Positions 23,574-33,768 of a stretch of 64,000 nucleotides of DNA are shown one piece after another; position 1 is the stretch's first letter, and every line of letters begins with the position of its first letter. The notes below the pieces were generated by a model. It did not search any database and had not been told where the DNA came from. It saw only the letters and a program-made list of their open reading frames with translations. The stretch spans positions 1 to 64,000 of the forward strand of contig QZKS01000087.1 in the NCBI GenBank assembly GCA_003599865.1, in the 5' to 3' direction. The stretch comes from Desulfobacteraceae bacterium. GTDB taxonomy: Bacteria > Desulfobacterota > Desulfobacteria > Desulfobacterales > SURF-7. The position numbers and the translations under genes were made by a program.

Positions 23574-25076
23574 TCATTGTGAAATGGGTTGAATCACGAC
23601 ATCGATTCGACGGTTTTTGGCTTGTCCTTCCGGTGTTTCATTGGATGCAACCGGATGGGTTTCCCCATATCCTTTTGCTTGAATTCGATCCCATGAAATA
23701 TTTGAATTCGCAATAATATATTGCCTGACAGCTTCAGCTCTGTCTTCTGACAACTGTTGATTTACAGAATCACCGCCAATGGCGTCTGTATGACCTTCAA
23801 TGGTAATAAAACAGCCTGGGAACTCGGAAAATGCATTTTTTAATTTAGACAGAAGTCCAAAAAATTGAGGTTTTATATCCGATTTTCCAGAAGGAAAATT
23901 AAGTCCATATAGACGGATTAATACATTTTTACCATCCAATAATGCTTTTCCTTCATCGGAAGAAAAAGAAGCGCTGATCCGATGTATTTTTTCTTTCCGT
24001 ATTTTTTCCTGTTCAATTTCAAATTTAAGCTTTTCTTCAGAACTGGCCAATTTATTCAATCGATTTTCCAGATATCCTATTTTGTCATTTAACTCTTTGA
24101 TCTCATTATTTTTCATTTTAATAATATTGGAAAGCTCGGATTTATCATTCTGCAATATTTTTGAAAGTTCAATATTTTCTTTTTGTAATAAATGTATGGA
24201 ATTAATAATATTTTGTGTCGGAATATCAAATCCTTCATCAAATTTTACAGATAAGGATAATGAATTGGCAATGTTTTTGATAGGGATCTCGGCATCTAAA
24301 AAAATGGATTCAAAAGTTCGGTCATTATCTTCCAGTGGTTTGATGATACCTGCCATGTAAATAGCGTGTTTGACTTCATATTCAGCCTGGTTGGAAAGTT
24401 GTTCTGCATCTTTTTGATCATATCGATGCAGATGAAGAAGTGATTCTGCTTTTTTTGCAAAATTTTTCGCTTTTTCCAATGTGATGGGAGCATATTTTCG
24501 AATATCCATATTCTCCGCTTTATTTAAAAGAGACCATACCTCCTTCAAATATTTTGATTGAATCGCTTTTAATTCAGCCTTTCGATATAGTATTTCAGCC
24601 TCTTTACCGATTGATTTTGCATTATCCGAATCACCGTCTTCAAGTTCTTCCGCAGCATCTCGAAATAAAAATTCCGCTTCGTTCCAATTTACTGGATCCA
24701 GTTGATCGCCATTTATTTTCAGGGTGTCTTCTCGGGCTACCATGGTTTCTGTAAACAACACACCGGCTATTTGGGAATCTTTGATTGCTTTTTCAAATAA
24801 ATCTTTTGACCTATCTATAAATTGTTTCATTTCATCCATATCTTCTTTGTTTTGATACATTTCTTCTGCTTCACGATAATATTTCATTCCTTTCTTGAAT
24901 GTATCCGGTACCAATAGGTCGGCTTTCACCTCTTTTGCCATTTCTAATTTTTCGTCTGTAGATCGGAAAATGACACTTTTTGGTTGTAAATAATTGGCCG
25001 AAAAAACGGTACTGATCGGTGAAAAACAAAATAAAATAATGGCAAACCCTATAAAAATCCAGTATTTTGGTTTCAT
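23574..25076 (-). CDS. OmpA family protein with coiled-coil N-terminal region
   Basis: Signal peptide; long helical segment; C-terminal OmpA signature FITIEGHTDAIGGDSVNQQLSEDRAEAVRQYIIAN...GYGETHPVASNETPEGQAKNRRIDVVI. Confidence 0.9.
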   Translation of the reverse strand: MKPKYWIFIGFAIILFCFSPISTVFSANYLQPKSVIFRSTDEKLEMAKEVKADLLVPDTFKKGMKYYREAEEMYQNKEDMDEMKQFIDRSKDLFEKAIKDSQIAGVLFTETMVAREDTLKINGDQLDPVNWNEAEFLFRDAAEELEDGDSDNAKSIGKEAEILYRKAELKAIQSKYLKEVWSLLNKAENMDIRKYAPITLEKAKNFAKKAESLLHLHRYDQKDAEQLSNQAEYEVKHAIYMAGIIKPLEDNDRTFESIFLDAEIPIKNIANSLSLSVKFDEGFDIPTQNIINSIHLLQKENIELSKILQNDKSELSNIIKMKNNEIKELNDKIGYLENRLNKLASSEEKLKFEIEQEKIRKEKIHRISASFSSDEGKALLDGKNVLIRLYGLNFPSGKSDIKPQFFGLLSKLKNAFSEFPGCFITIEGHTDAIGGDSVNQQLSEDRAEAVRQYIIANSNISWDRIQAKGYGETHPVASNETPEGQAKNRRIDVVIQPISQ

Positions 25077-25203
25077 AAATTATCCTCGCGATGATCAAAT
25101 TAAGATGATCAATTTTAAAAGGCTGTCGAAACAATGAAAAGTATATTTGTTTTACAATAATTGAGGGGAGAGTAAAGATAAAAAAACGGTCAGGATAAAA
25201 TAA

Positions 25204-25728
25204 TCAGGATTGAATCCAGTTTTTTATCAAAGGAACAGTCTTTTCTTTCCAAGTATTTTTAATTCTGAGGGCGATAAATTGGGTATATAGCTTTTCAAGA
25301 AGTGTTACCACTTTTTCATAAAGATACACTTTTTCAAGAACAACACCTTCAATATCTTCCTTTTTTTCAATATTTCCGGTTTCAGGTGATTTTAATGAAG
25401 AAATGTTCAGACTTTCACCCTTGATGTTGAATTTCCATTCCAGATCACCCATTTTTAGAGAAAAATTACATTCTGTGACAACACCACCTTTTTGAAGAGA
25501 AAGCTTTGCCTCTTCAAGCCCCGCATCGTCACCTTTAATCGTAATGTTTTCCGTCAGATTATCGAAGCTGTTTTCAAGAACGATACGGTTATGAATCTCA
25601 AAAGAAATCAAATCTTCCTGTAAAGATTTGATATAATTTTGATCGGTATCGATCATGAACCATAACCAGGTTAAAAATTCATGACCGAGAAACTTGTAAC
25701 GATTGTATGAAACAGAAACATCCAACAT
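25204..25728 (-). CDS. RdgC-like protein, C-terminal part
   Basis: YNRYKFLGHEFLTWLWF resembles the C-terminal half of RdgC-like proteins; same reading frame as the upstream ORF, separated only by TAA-ATC. Confidence 0.65.
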   Translation of the reverse strand: MLDVSVSYNRYKFLGHEFLTWLWFMIDTDQNYIKSLQEDLISFEIHNRIVLENSFDNLTENITIKGDDAGLEEAKLSLQKGGVVTECNFSLKMGDLEWKFNIKGESLNISSLKSPETGNIEKKEDIEGVVLEKVYLYEKVVTLLEKLYTQFIALRIKNTWKEKTVPLIKNWIQS

Positions 25729-25731
25729 GAT

Positions 25732-26346
25732 TTAATCCACAAATTTTATAGGTGAAATCGTATTAAAAAGATCACGATCCTTATCGGTTAGTGTTTTTGA
25801 AAGATCAGCCATCGTATATGGAAATAATCGAACCAGTTTCAGTCTGAATGTTTTTGAAAAAAGGGTTTCCAATTCTTCATTTGCCGCTTTTTGATTGGAA
25901 AAAAACCATAAAAAAGATTCTTCATAATTCCAGAGAATGTCATAAATATTTGGTGATGCCGGAATGCGAAGAGATAAAAAATTAACGACATTATCTTTTA
26001 TTGTTTTTTTTTCATTTCTGGATAGATGTTCCCTTTCACTCTCAGCCAGCTTTTTGGCTATTTCCGCCATATAATATTTTTTGATAATTTTGGAGGGGAT
26101 GCTTTTTTTATCAATTCGCAGGGAAAAAATAAAATAGGTTCCAATAATACAGGATGTTTTGTCAAAATCGGGGATATACGGGTTTTCAAAGCAGGTCCAT
26201 CCAGCAGTTTTTTGAACCGGTTCATGATCAATATCGGTTATGGAAAATTTTTTTAAGCCCTCGGTAATGGTAGCTGTGAGATTACCATTGACTTCACCGA
26301 TTACTTTATATTGGGTGATGGATACGGATGATGATAATAATCCCAT
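25732..26346 (-). CDS. RdgC-like protein, N-terminal part
   Basis: FIFSLRIDKKSIPSKIIKKYYMAEIAKKLAESEREHLSRNEKKTIKDNVVNFL parallels the RdgC segment [42 protein letters not shown]. Confidence 0.75.
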   Translation of the reverse strand: MGLLSSSVSITQYKVIGEVNGNLTATITEGLKKFSITDIDHEPVQKTAGWTCFENPYIPDFDKTSCIIGTYFIFSLRIDKKSIPSKIIKKYYMAEIAKKLAESEREHLSRNEKKTIKDNVVNFLSLRIPASPNIYDILWNYEESFLWFFSNQKAANEELETLFSKTFRLKLVRLFPYTMADLSKTLTDKDRDLFNTISPIKFVD

Positions 26347-26453
26347 ATAAGAAAATCCTGAATACCTTTATGCTATATACAGTTGACGGAAATGAGATAT
26401 GCATATAGCTTGATTGTTAATCAGTTACAAGGTTTTTATCAAAAAAAGATGCA

Positions 26454-29400
26454 TTGGTGAAAAAAATGAAATTTATAGCGGATCTTCATATTCATTCCAA
26501 ATATTCCAGAGCGACAGCGAAAAATCTTGATCTGGAAAACCTGTATATTTCAGCCCGGCGAAAAGGCATAACGGTTGTAGGAACAGGGGATTTTACCCAT
26601 CCACATTGGTTTTCCGAATTAAAAGAAAAACTGATACCAGCTGAACCAGGATTGTTTCAATTAAAGAAGGAAATAGCCGGAGTCTGTGACCGTGAAGTGC
26701 CGGAATCCTGTAAATCACAGGTTCGGTTTATACTGGAATCCGAGATCAGCAATATTTATAAAAAAAACGGTAAAACAAGAAAAAACCATAATCTTGTTTT
26801 TTTTCCCGATTTTGAAAAAGCGGAAATATTTAATTCCAAACTGGATCGTATCGGCAATATCAAATCGGACGGAAGGCCGATACTGGGATTGGATTCCAGA
26901 AATCTGCTTGAAATTATACTTGAAACATCAGAAAATGCCTATCTGGTTCCAGCACACATCTGGACACCATGGTTTTCGCTGTTGGGATCCAAATCCGGAT
27001 TTGATTCCATTGAAGAGTGTTTTGAAGATTTAAGCCCGTATATATTTGCAGCGGAAACAGGCCTTTCTTCAGACCCTCCAATGAACTGGAGGATTTCCAG
27101 TCTTGACCGGATAACACTGATATCCAATTCCGATGCGCACTCACCCGGCAAACTGGGAAGAGAATCCAATCTGTTTAATACGGATCTGGATTATTTTGCC
27201 ATAAGAAAAGCCATGGAAACCGGAAATCCGGATCAATTTTTAGGGACATTTGAATTTTATCCGGAAGAAGGAAAGTATCACCTGGATGGTCATAGAAAAT
27301 GTAATATATGCTTCACACCTGAGGAGTCCAGAAAACATAAAGGAATATGTCCGATATGCGGAAAATCCATGACGCTTGGCGTATTATACAGGGTTGAAGA
27401 ACTGGCGGACCGGAAAGAGGGATATATCCCGAGCAATCATCATCCCTATTACAGCATTGTTCCATTACAGGAAATTCTTTCGGAATTGTTAAAGGTCGGC
27501 CCTCAATCCCAAAAAGTAAAAAATTACTATGAGGTGCTCATTCAAACCTTTGGCTCGGAATTAGACATATTACATACTATGGATCCGGTACGGATTGAAG
27601 CTGCCGGGATTCCTTATCTCGGGGAGGCCATACAACGAATAAGAGACCGGAAAATAGTATTGTTTCCGGGGTATGATGGAGAGTATGGAAAAATTCAGAT
27701 CTTTGACGAAAGGGAAAGACAAAAACAGCAGGCTCAAAAAAATTTGTTTGAATTACCGGAAACCCTGGAAAAAGAAATGGGGATAGTAAATAAAAAAAGA
27801 ATATCATCCGGTCCGTCTGAAAAACTGGAACGAAAAACCCGAACTTCCTTTCAACAAATCAGCAGGATAAATGATCTGAATGAGCAGCAGCGCAGCGCTG
27901 TTTCCCATATGGGAACCCCTCTGTTAATTGTCGCCGGCCCCGGTACCGGGAAAACCCTTACCCTTACCCATAAAATTGCATATTTAATCCATAAAAAGGA
28001 AATTTCTCCTGATCATATTCTTGCCGTGACCTTTACCAATAAGGCGGCGCAGGAGATGAAAGAACGACTGAAAAGACTGTTGGGAGATGATGCACCATTG
28101 CCATTTGTGGCCACATTTCATTCCCTCTGTTTTCATATTTTAAATGAAGTGAATTATGGTCAGCAATATACCATTGCCGATGAGGACGATCGTATCTTTT
28201 TTATAAAAGAGGCCTGCGCCCGGGTCCGGGAAACAGGAATCAAACTTCCTCATTCAGAAAAAACTTTTTTACACATGATCATTGCCGCAAAACAAATTAT
28301 TAGGGAACCATTCGATGATATTACATCGATAGCGAATGATTATGGTTGCCGTGTTGATCTGTTACGGAAAGTATATGGTGAATATCAGAATGTTTTATCC
28401 GGTCAGGGGGTGTATGATTTTGAGGATTTGATCTTCAAGGTGGTTAAACTGCTGGAAACAGATGATAAAATTTGTAAAAAATACAAAAACTTATACACAC
28501 ACATCTTGATTGATGAATATCAGGATTTAAATCAGGGTCAGTATCGGATTGTCAAAGCCCTTGCATCGGAAAATCCGAATTTGTTTGCCATTGGAGACCC
28601 GGATCAGTCGATTTATGGATTCAGGGGTTCAGATGTTCAATTTTTTAAAATGTTTATAAATGATTATCCCCAGGCCAAAACCATCCACCTTACCCGTAAT
28701 TATCGTTCCACCGAAACCATTTTGCAGGCATCTTTTCAGATTATACGAAGCCAGCATGACCAGCCTTCTGAATCAAGAGTGTATTCAGAAATTGATGGTA
28801 CGAAAACCATATCGGTGATGAAGTTTTCCAGTGAAAAAGCAGAAGCGGTCGCCATTGGAAAAATAATTGAGCAGATGGTTGGAGGGCTTGGATTCTACTC
28901 TATTGATTTTCAGAAGGCAGGTGATGGTTTTGAAATCATGGACAGGAGTTTTTCCGATTTTGCCATTCTGTATCGTACCAATACCCAGGGCAATCTTTTG
29001 GGAGAAGTTTTGGGTCGAGCGGGCATACCCTTTCAACAGGCAAGTCGTGACCAGGCGTTTTCACAAAAGGGCATCCGGGAAGTATTGTCTTTACTCAAAA
29101 TCGTATCCGGGGTAGGCACTCATGCTGATTTTCAGCAAGTGATGGAAACCATAGGAAAGGGATTCAATCAAAAGGACGGCAAAATTTTTAAAAAATGGTG
29201 TTTCCGTAATAATTTTCGTCTGGAAGAAAGCTTGAATCGCGTGCTTCGATTTCCCGTACCCGGAATGGGCACAACCAACCAGTTACAATTAAACCATTGG
29301 ATCAACAAACTATTTGAATACAGACAAGCCTTCAAAAATAGGCAGATAGATGAAAATCTTTTCGATCTGCGGGAACAATTTCTAAAAACGAGCGGTAACA

Positions 29401-29879
29401 TTCAGCAGGAAAAAGAAACAGACGAAGCCTTTTCACTGCTGTTGAAAACAGCACGTTTGTATCAGAACAATGTGGATGGTTTTTTTGAAATGGTATCCTT
29501 GTGCGTGGATGTGGATGCCTGCGATTTTCAGAGTGAAAAAGTAACGCTCATGACCATGCATGCAGCCAAGGGGTTGGAATTTCCCGTTGTATTTATTGCC
29601 GGGTGTGAAGAGGGATTTATTCCGTATCAAAAAAAAGAAGAGAAAATCAATATAGATGAAGAGAAGAGATTGTTTTATGTGGCGATGACACGGGCAAAGG
29701 AACATCTATTTCTTACACATGCTGTAAAAAGGAAAATCTTTGGAAAAAGCATTGAGAGAAAACCATCCCCTTTTGTATATGAAATTGAAGATCGTTTGAG
29801 ATATCATGAAAACACTGAACCCAAAAAGAGCAAAACAGGGAAGCATTCAAACCAGATTCAACTGGAACTTTTTCGATAA
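26454..29879 (+). CDS. PHP-domain (EndoQ/TIGR00375-like) protein fused to a UvrD/Rep-family helicase
   Basis: N-terminus FIADLHIHSKYSRATAKNLDLENLYISARRKGITVVGTGDFTHPHW, zinc-binding CNICFTPEE...CPICGKSMTLGVLYRVEELADR; then INDLNEQQRSAVSHMGTPLLIVAGPGTGKTLTLTHKIAYLI, LIDEYQDLNQGQYRIV, TMHAAKGLEFPVVFIAGCEEG. Likely start ATG at 26466. Confidence 0.93.
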   Translation: MVKKMKFIADLHIHSKYSRATAKNLDLENLYISARRKGITVVGTGDFTHPHWFSELKEKLIPAEPGLFQLKKEIAGVCDREVPESCKSQVRFILESEISNIYKKNGKTRKNHNLVFFPDFEKAEIFNSKLDRIGNIKSDGRPILGLDSRNLLEIILETSENAYLVPAHIWTPWFSLLGSKSGFDSIEECFEDLSPYIFAAETGLSSDPPMNWRISSLDRITLISNSDAHSPGKLGRESNLFNTDLDYFAIRKAMETGNPDQFLGTFEFYPEEGKYHLDGHRKCNICFTPEESRKHKGICPICGKSMTLGVLYRVEELADRKEGYIPSNHHPYYSIVPLQEILSELLKVGPQSQKVKNYYEVLIQTFGSELDILHTMDPVRIEAAGIPYLGEAIQRIRDRKIVLFPGYDGEYGKIQIFDERERQKQQAQKNLFELPETLEKEMGIVNKKRISSGPSEKLERKTRTSFQQISRINDLNEQQRSAVSHMGTPLLIVAGPGTGKTLTLTHKIAYLIHKKEISPDHILAVTFTNKAAQEMKERLKRLLGDDAPLPFVATFHSLCFHILNEVNYGQQYTIADEDDRIFFIKEACARVRETGIKLPHSEKTFLHMIIAAKQIIREPFDDITSIANDYGCRVDLLRKVYGEYQNVLSGQGVYDFEDLIFKVVKLLETDDKICKKYKNLYTHILIDEYQDLNQGQYRIVKALASENPNLFAIGDPDQSIYGFRGSDVQFFKMFINDYPQAKTIHLTRNYRSTETILQASFQIIRSQHDQPSESRVYSEIDGTKTISVMKFSSEKAEAVAIGKIIEQMVGGLGFYSIDFQKAGDGFEIMDRSFSDFAILYRTNTQGNLLGEVLGRAGIPFQQASRDQAFSQKGIREVLSLLKIVSGVGTHADFQQVMETIGKGFNQKDGKIFKKWCFRNNFRLEESLNRVLRFPVPGMGTTNQLQLNHWINKLFEYRQAFKNRQIDENLFDLREQFLKTSGNIQQEKETDEAFSLLLKTARLYQNNVDGFFEMVSLCVDVDACDFQSEKVTLMTMHAAKGLEFPVVFIAGCEEGFIPYQKKEEKINIDEEKRLFYVAMTRAKEHLFLTHAVKRKIFGKSIERKPSPFVYEIEDRLRYHENTEPKKSKTGKHSNQIQLELFR

Positions 29880-29931
29880 ATGAATAATAGATTGAAAAAA
29901 TATAATCAATGAAAGAAATAGGGATGAACAA

Positions 29932-30324
29932 ATGGATGACGGAATCGTAAAAGAACTGGATCTTGAAAATAATTTACATGTCCGAATATATGATCGTTCA
30001 AAAAAATTGATCGGGGACAGATATCAGGTTATAATGCAGGCTGAAATGGATATTCCCATTACCCAAGCCATTCTGGAAAAAGATGTCCGGAAGTTGAAAA
30101 ATATTCTCGGGGACAGGGTTACATTTAAACAAACAAGGGAAAAAACTTTTATTGATGAGGGGGAAAAGGAAAAAGTATTAAATAACATGATTGATTCATT
30201 CATAAATGATATGATTCCCTATTTGTCTCGTCCGGATTTTCCAGTTCGATTTATCAACAAACAATATCAAGATCAAGAAAAGCGGATCAGGCTGAAACAA
30301 TTGCAATCAGAGCAAACAGATTGA
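29932..30324 (+). CDS. Hypothetical protein
   Basis: 130-aa ORF tightly packed between the helicase and SLT genes. Confidence 0.55.
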   Translation: MDDGIVKELDLENNLHVRIYDRSKKLIGDRYQVIMQAEMDIPITQAILEKDVRKLKNILGDRVTFKQTREKTFIDEGEKEKVLNNMIDSFINDMIPYLSRPDFPVRFINKQYQDQEKRIRLKQLQSEQTD

Positions 30325-30334
30325 GGATGTTTTC

Positions 30335-30913
30335 ATGCGGGTGAAAATGAAAGTTGCCGTTTATACGTTGGCCATAGTTGTAACATCAGTTTTGATTTCA
30401 CATGCTGATATTTATAGATATATTGATAGCAACGGTGTAATGCATTTTACAAATACCCCCATGTCAACAGGATATGAATTATATATCAAGGAAAGACCGG
30501 AAAAGAAGCCGGAATTTTTTGTACCCACAGAATATGATGATTTTATCATGCAGGCGTGCAAAAGACACGGTATAGATTTTCCTTTGGTAAAAGCGATGAT
30601 TAAAGTGGAATCCAATTTTGATAATTGGGCGGTGTCCAAAAAGGGAGCCAAGGGGTTAATGCAGATTATGCCGGATAATTATCAAAAATTAAAAATTCAA
30701 GATCCGTTCAACCCCTGGGAAAATATTATGGGTGGTACGGAATATATTAAACTGATGATGGATCGGTTCAGCGGAAAGCTGCCTCTGGCTCTGGCTGCAT
30801 ATAATGCAGGTCCGGCAGCTGTTGAAAGATTTGATGAAATTCCGCCATATAGTGAAACGGAACATTACGTGAAAAAAGTTATGAAATATTACAATTTGTT
30901 AAAAAATTACTAG
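30335..30913 (+). CDS. Lytic transglycosylase, SLT domain with N-terminal DUF4124-like segment
   Basis: IYRYIDSNGVMHFTNTPM (DUF4124-like) and VKAMIKVESNFDNWAVSKKGAKGLMQIMPDN...LALAAYNAGPAAVERF (SLT). Confidence 0.9.
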   Translation: MRVKMKVAVYTLAIVVTSVLISHADIYRYIDSNGVMHFTNTPMSTGYELYIKERPEKKPEFFVPTEYDDFIMQACKRHGIDFPLVKAMIKVESNFDNWAVSKKGAKGLMQIMPDNYQKLKIQDPFNPWENIMGGTEYIKLMMDRFSGKLPLALAAYNAGPAAVERFDEIPPYSETEHYVKKVMKYYNLLKNY

Positions 30914-30942
30914 ACCGGCATATTAATTTGTGGATAATATAA

Positions 30943-31854
30943 ATGAAAAAATTGAGAATTGTTACTCGTCCTGATTTCGACGGTATTGTCTGTGCGGTAA
31001 TTTTATCAGAGGCTCTGGATATTACGGAGCCGATACTGTGGATAGAGCCGAATGAGTTGCAGAAAAACAAAGTGGATATACAACAATATGATATTATAGC
31101 CAATCTTCCTTTTCATCCCAATTGTTACCAGTGGTTTGATCATCACGTTTCAAATCGAATCACAGAACCCTTTGAAGGAGCGTTTGATATCGCGCCATCT
31201 GCAGCAGGCGTTGTCTATTACTATTACCAGGATAAGCTGAAAAATGAATTCAAGGATTTGATCCGGGAAACAGATCGAATCGACTCGGCAAATCTAAGCC
31301 TGGATGAGGTAGAACATCCGGAAAAATATCCATATGTGCTTCTATCCATGACCATTACCAACCAGAAAAGCACGGATGAATCATATTGGAACCTTCTGGT
31401 GGAATTGCTTCGACACAATCATATTGATCGTGTATTGGAAAATCCGGATGTCAAAAAACGCTGCCGGTTTGTTGTGGATCAGAATCGGGAATTCAAACAG
31501 CATCTTTTGAAACATACGGTTGTTCAAAAGCATGTTTCCATCACAGACTTCCGTTCCTTTGATCAGGCTCCTACCGGGAATCGTTTTCTGGTGTATTCCT
31601 TGTTTCCGGAGGCTGTAGTGAGCATGAAAATTCGATTGGACAATCAGGACAAAGAAAAGGTGATTGTCAGTGTCGGGCATAGCATTTTTAATCGAAACTG
31701 TAATGTGAATGCCGGATTGATGCTTTCCAATTTTGAAGGTGGGGGGCATCGGGGAGCAGGCGCCTGCCGGTTTCATATCAGCAAGGCAGATCTTTATATA
31801 CCGAAGATTATCGATATTCTATTGAAGAATGAAGATAACGAGCAATCTTCATGA
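30943..31854 (+). CDS. DHH-family phosphoesterase / exopolyphosphatase-like
   Basis: VTRPDFDGIVCAVILSEAL, YQWFDHHVSN, GGGHRGAGACRF. Confidence 0.8.
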   Translation: MKKLRIVTRPDFDGIVCAVILSEALDITEPILWIEPNELQKNKVDIQQYDIIANLPFHPNCYQWFDHHVSNRITEPFEGAFDIAPSAAGVVYYYYQDKLKNEFKDLIRETDRIDSANLSLDEVEHPEKYPYVLLSMTITNQKSTDESYWNLLVELLRHNHIDRVLENPDVKKRCRFVVDQNREFKQHLLKHTVVQKHVSITDFRSFDQAPTGNRFLVYSLFPEAVVSMKIRLDNQDKEKVIVSVGHSIFNRNCNVNAGLMLSNFEGGGHRGAGACRFHISKADLYIPKIIDILLKNEDNEQSS

Positions 31855-31874
31855 AAAACGCCGGGCAGAAATAA

Positions 31875-31911
31875 GTTCCCGGGGTATTCACAAGGTAAAC
31901 ACCCCGGGAAC
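31875..31911. terminator. Bidirectional terminator between convergent genes
   Basis: GTTCCCGGGGT...ACCCCGGGAAC, perfect 11-bp stem, then AATCGATTTT; between the DHH gene and ilvE. Confidence 0.75.
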
Positions 31912-31919
31912 AATCGATT

Positions 31920-32993
31920 TTAAACCGTTATTTTTTCAATCCATCCTTTCGGTGCATCCACTTTTCCGTACTGGATATCGGTCAGATCTTTAAAAAAGCG
32001 GTTGGCAATCGGACCGACTTTTCCGTCACCGATTTCAATTACCTTTTTATCATACTTGATCAGGCCTACCGGAGAAATAACAGCCGCTGTTCCGGAGCCG
32101 AAAGCCTCCTGCAGGGTACCGGCGGCATGGGCGTCAAACAGCTCCTCGATGCTGATTCTGCGTTCATTAACCGGCATGTTCTGTTTTTTGGCCATGGCGA
32201 TGACCGAGTCGCGTGTAATTCCGGATAAAATACTTCCATTGAGTGCCGGTGTAACGAGTTCGTTGCCGATGACAAAAAAGATGTTCATGGAACCGACTTC
32301 TTCAATATATTTCAATTCGACACCGTCCAGCCAAAGTACCTGTGTATATCCGTTTTTATGAGCTTCTTCTCCGGCAAAAAGGCTTGCGGCATAGTTGCCG
32401 GCGGTTTTTACAAACCCGACACCACCTCTTACAGCCCGAACATGATCTTTTGTCACCCAGATTTTAACCGGATTAAAACCTTCTGCATAATAGGCGCCTA
32501 CCGGAGATAAAATAATGAAAAAGCGATAGGTGTGAGAGGCTCTTACTCCCAGAAAGGGATCCGTGGCGATGATGGTCGGACGGATATAAAGAGATGTTCC
32601 CAGTGCTTTCGGAACCCAGTCTTTTTCAAGTCGGATCAATTGTTTCAAGCCTTCGAGAGCGAGTTCCTCGTCAAACTCGGGAATACACATGGTTCTGGCG
32701 GAAAGATTGAGACGTTTAAAATTATCCCGAGGTCGGAACAGCTGAATCTGGTTTTCAGGTGTTCGAAACGCCTTGAGGCCTTCAAAAATGGCCTGTCCAT
32801 AATGGAGAACCATGGTCGATGGTTCCATATGGATCGGCTGGTAGGGCTCAATGCGGGGATTGTGCCATCCTTTATCCGGATTGTAGTCCATGTTGAACAT
32901 GTGGTCTGTAAATACGGTTCCAAATCCAAGCTCCGTGTCTTTCGGGCGCGCTTTCAGGCGATCTGTTTTTGTTATTGAAAGGTTCACAATCAT
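31920..32993 (-). CDS. ilvE: Branched-chain amino acid aminotransferase
   Basis: FGTVFTDHMFNMDYNPDKGWHNPRIEPYQPI, HYGQAIFEGLKAFR, GGVGFVKTAGNYAASL, EEVGSMNIFFV, LSGITRDSVI, EAFGSGTAAVISPVG. Confidence 0.95.
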   Translation of the reverse strand: MIVNLSITKTDRLKARPKDTELGFGTVFTDHMFNMDYNPDKGWHNPRIEPYQPIHMEPSTMVLHYGQAIFEGLKAFRTPENQIQLFRPRDNFKRLNLSARTMCIPEFDEELALEGLKQLIRLEKDWVPKALGTSLYIRPTIIATDPFLGVRASHTYRFFIILSPVGAYYAEGFNPVKIWVTKDHVRAVRGGVGFVKTAGNYAASLFAGEEAHKNGYTQVLWLDGVELKYIEEVGSMNIFFVIGNELVTPALNGSILSGITRDSVIAMAKKQNMPVNERRISIEELFDAHAAGTLQEAFGSGTAAVISPVGLIKYDKKVIEIGDGKVGPIANRFFKDLTDIQYGKVDAPKGWIEKITV

Positions 32994-33049
32994 TCTCCCT
33001 GTTTATAGTAGCATCTATTGTCTGTATGTAAATCAAATCATAGGATCCG

Positions 33050-33487
33050 TCAAGGATGGAACATTCTCCAGAGCATCAGCCCGGTCTGGTGATCATGTTC
33101 ACGATCAAGCGGTTTTCCGGAAAACGTCTGAATATGAATTTCACCTGCAAAAATAATAGTTTCAGAAAAAACATGACCGCCAACAGCATTTCCTTTTTCA
33201 TCTGTGAGTACGGCATGTGCATGAACAAAGGGTTTGCCGTCTTTTCGGGAGATATTGCCGGAACAGGAGGCAATTTCAAGCCGGCAATCAGCTTTAGAGG
33301 TCACATATACCATCTGCTTTTGATCATAATACCCGAGTGTGACGGATGAAACAGCACCTATCAGGGAAAACCAGCCCATCTCAATATGGGTTTTCAGACA
33401 AAAATCTTCAATGGACGCGATCATATCTCTGTTGTGAGGAAGGCGTCCGATGTAATGCTTTTCCGGTCTGACTTCAGTGCAGATCAT
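33050..33487 (-). CDS. PPC/DUF296 domain protein
   Basis: IGRLPHNRDMIASIEDFCLKTHIEMGWFSLIGAVSSVTLGYYD...HAHAVLTDEKGNAVGGHVFSETIIFAGEIHI; start at internal Met MICTEVRP. Confidence 0.8.
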   Translation of the reverse strand: MICTEVRPEKHYIGRLPHNRDMIASIEDFCLKTHIEMGWFSLIGAVSSVTLGYYDQKQMVYVTSKADCRLEIASCSGNISRKDGKPFVHAHAVLTDEKGNAVGGHVFSETIIFAGEIHIQTFSGKPLDREHDHQTGLMLWRMFHP

Positions 33488-33768
33488 CTGTAATGAAATC
33501 CTCTTGACGATGGTTATGATATCTCTTACCTTTGCCGATAGGTGAAAATATAAATATTTGTATGTGAAATCAAGAAATTTATTGCGCCGTTGCATTGGCT
33601 TTTGAATTGTGTTTCAGCAAAGATCCGACCAAGATGTTTGACATTCGGATGATCCACGTATATGAATGACGATTTCTTCCGGTTCGGAAGCAATCATTTT
33701 CGAAAAAAGCTTTTACGTTGAAAAAACGGTCCCTATTTCAATAATTTTCCATTCAATGTAAAAACAGT

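Noticed and set aside
30929-30937. TGTGGATAA, a perfect DnaA-box sequence on the minus strand
   Set aside because: Single isolated copy between two ordinary genes; no cluster of boxes, so not evidence for oriC.
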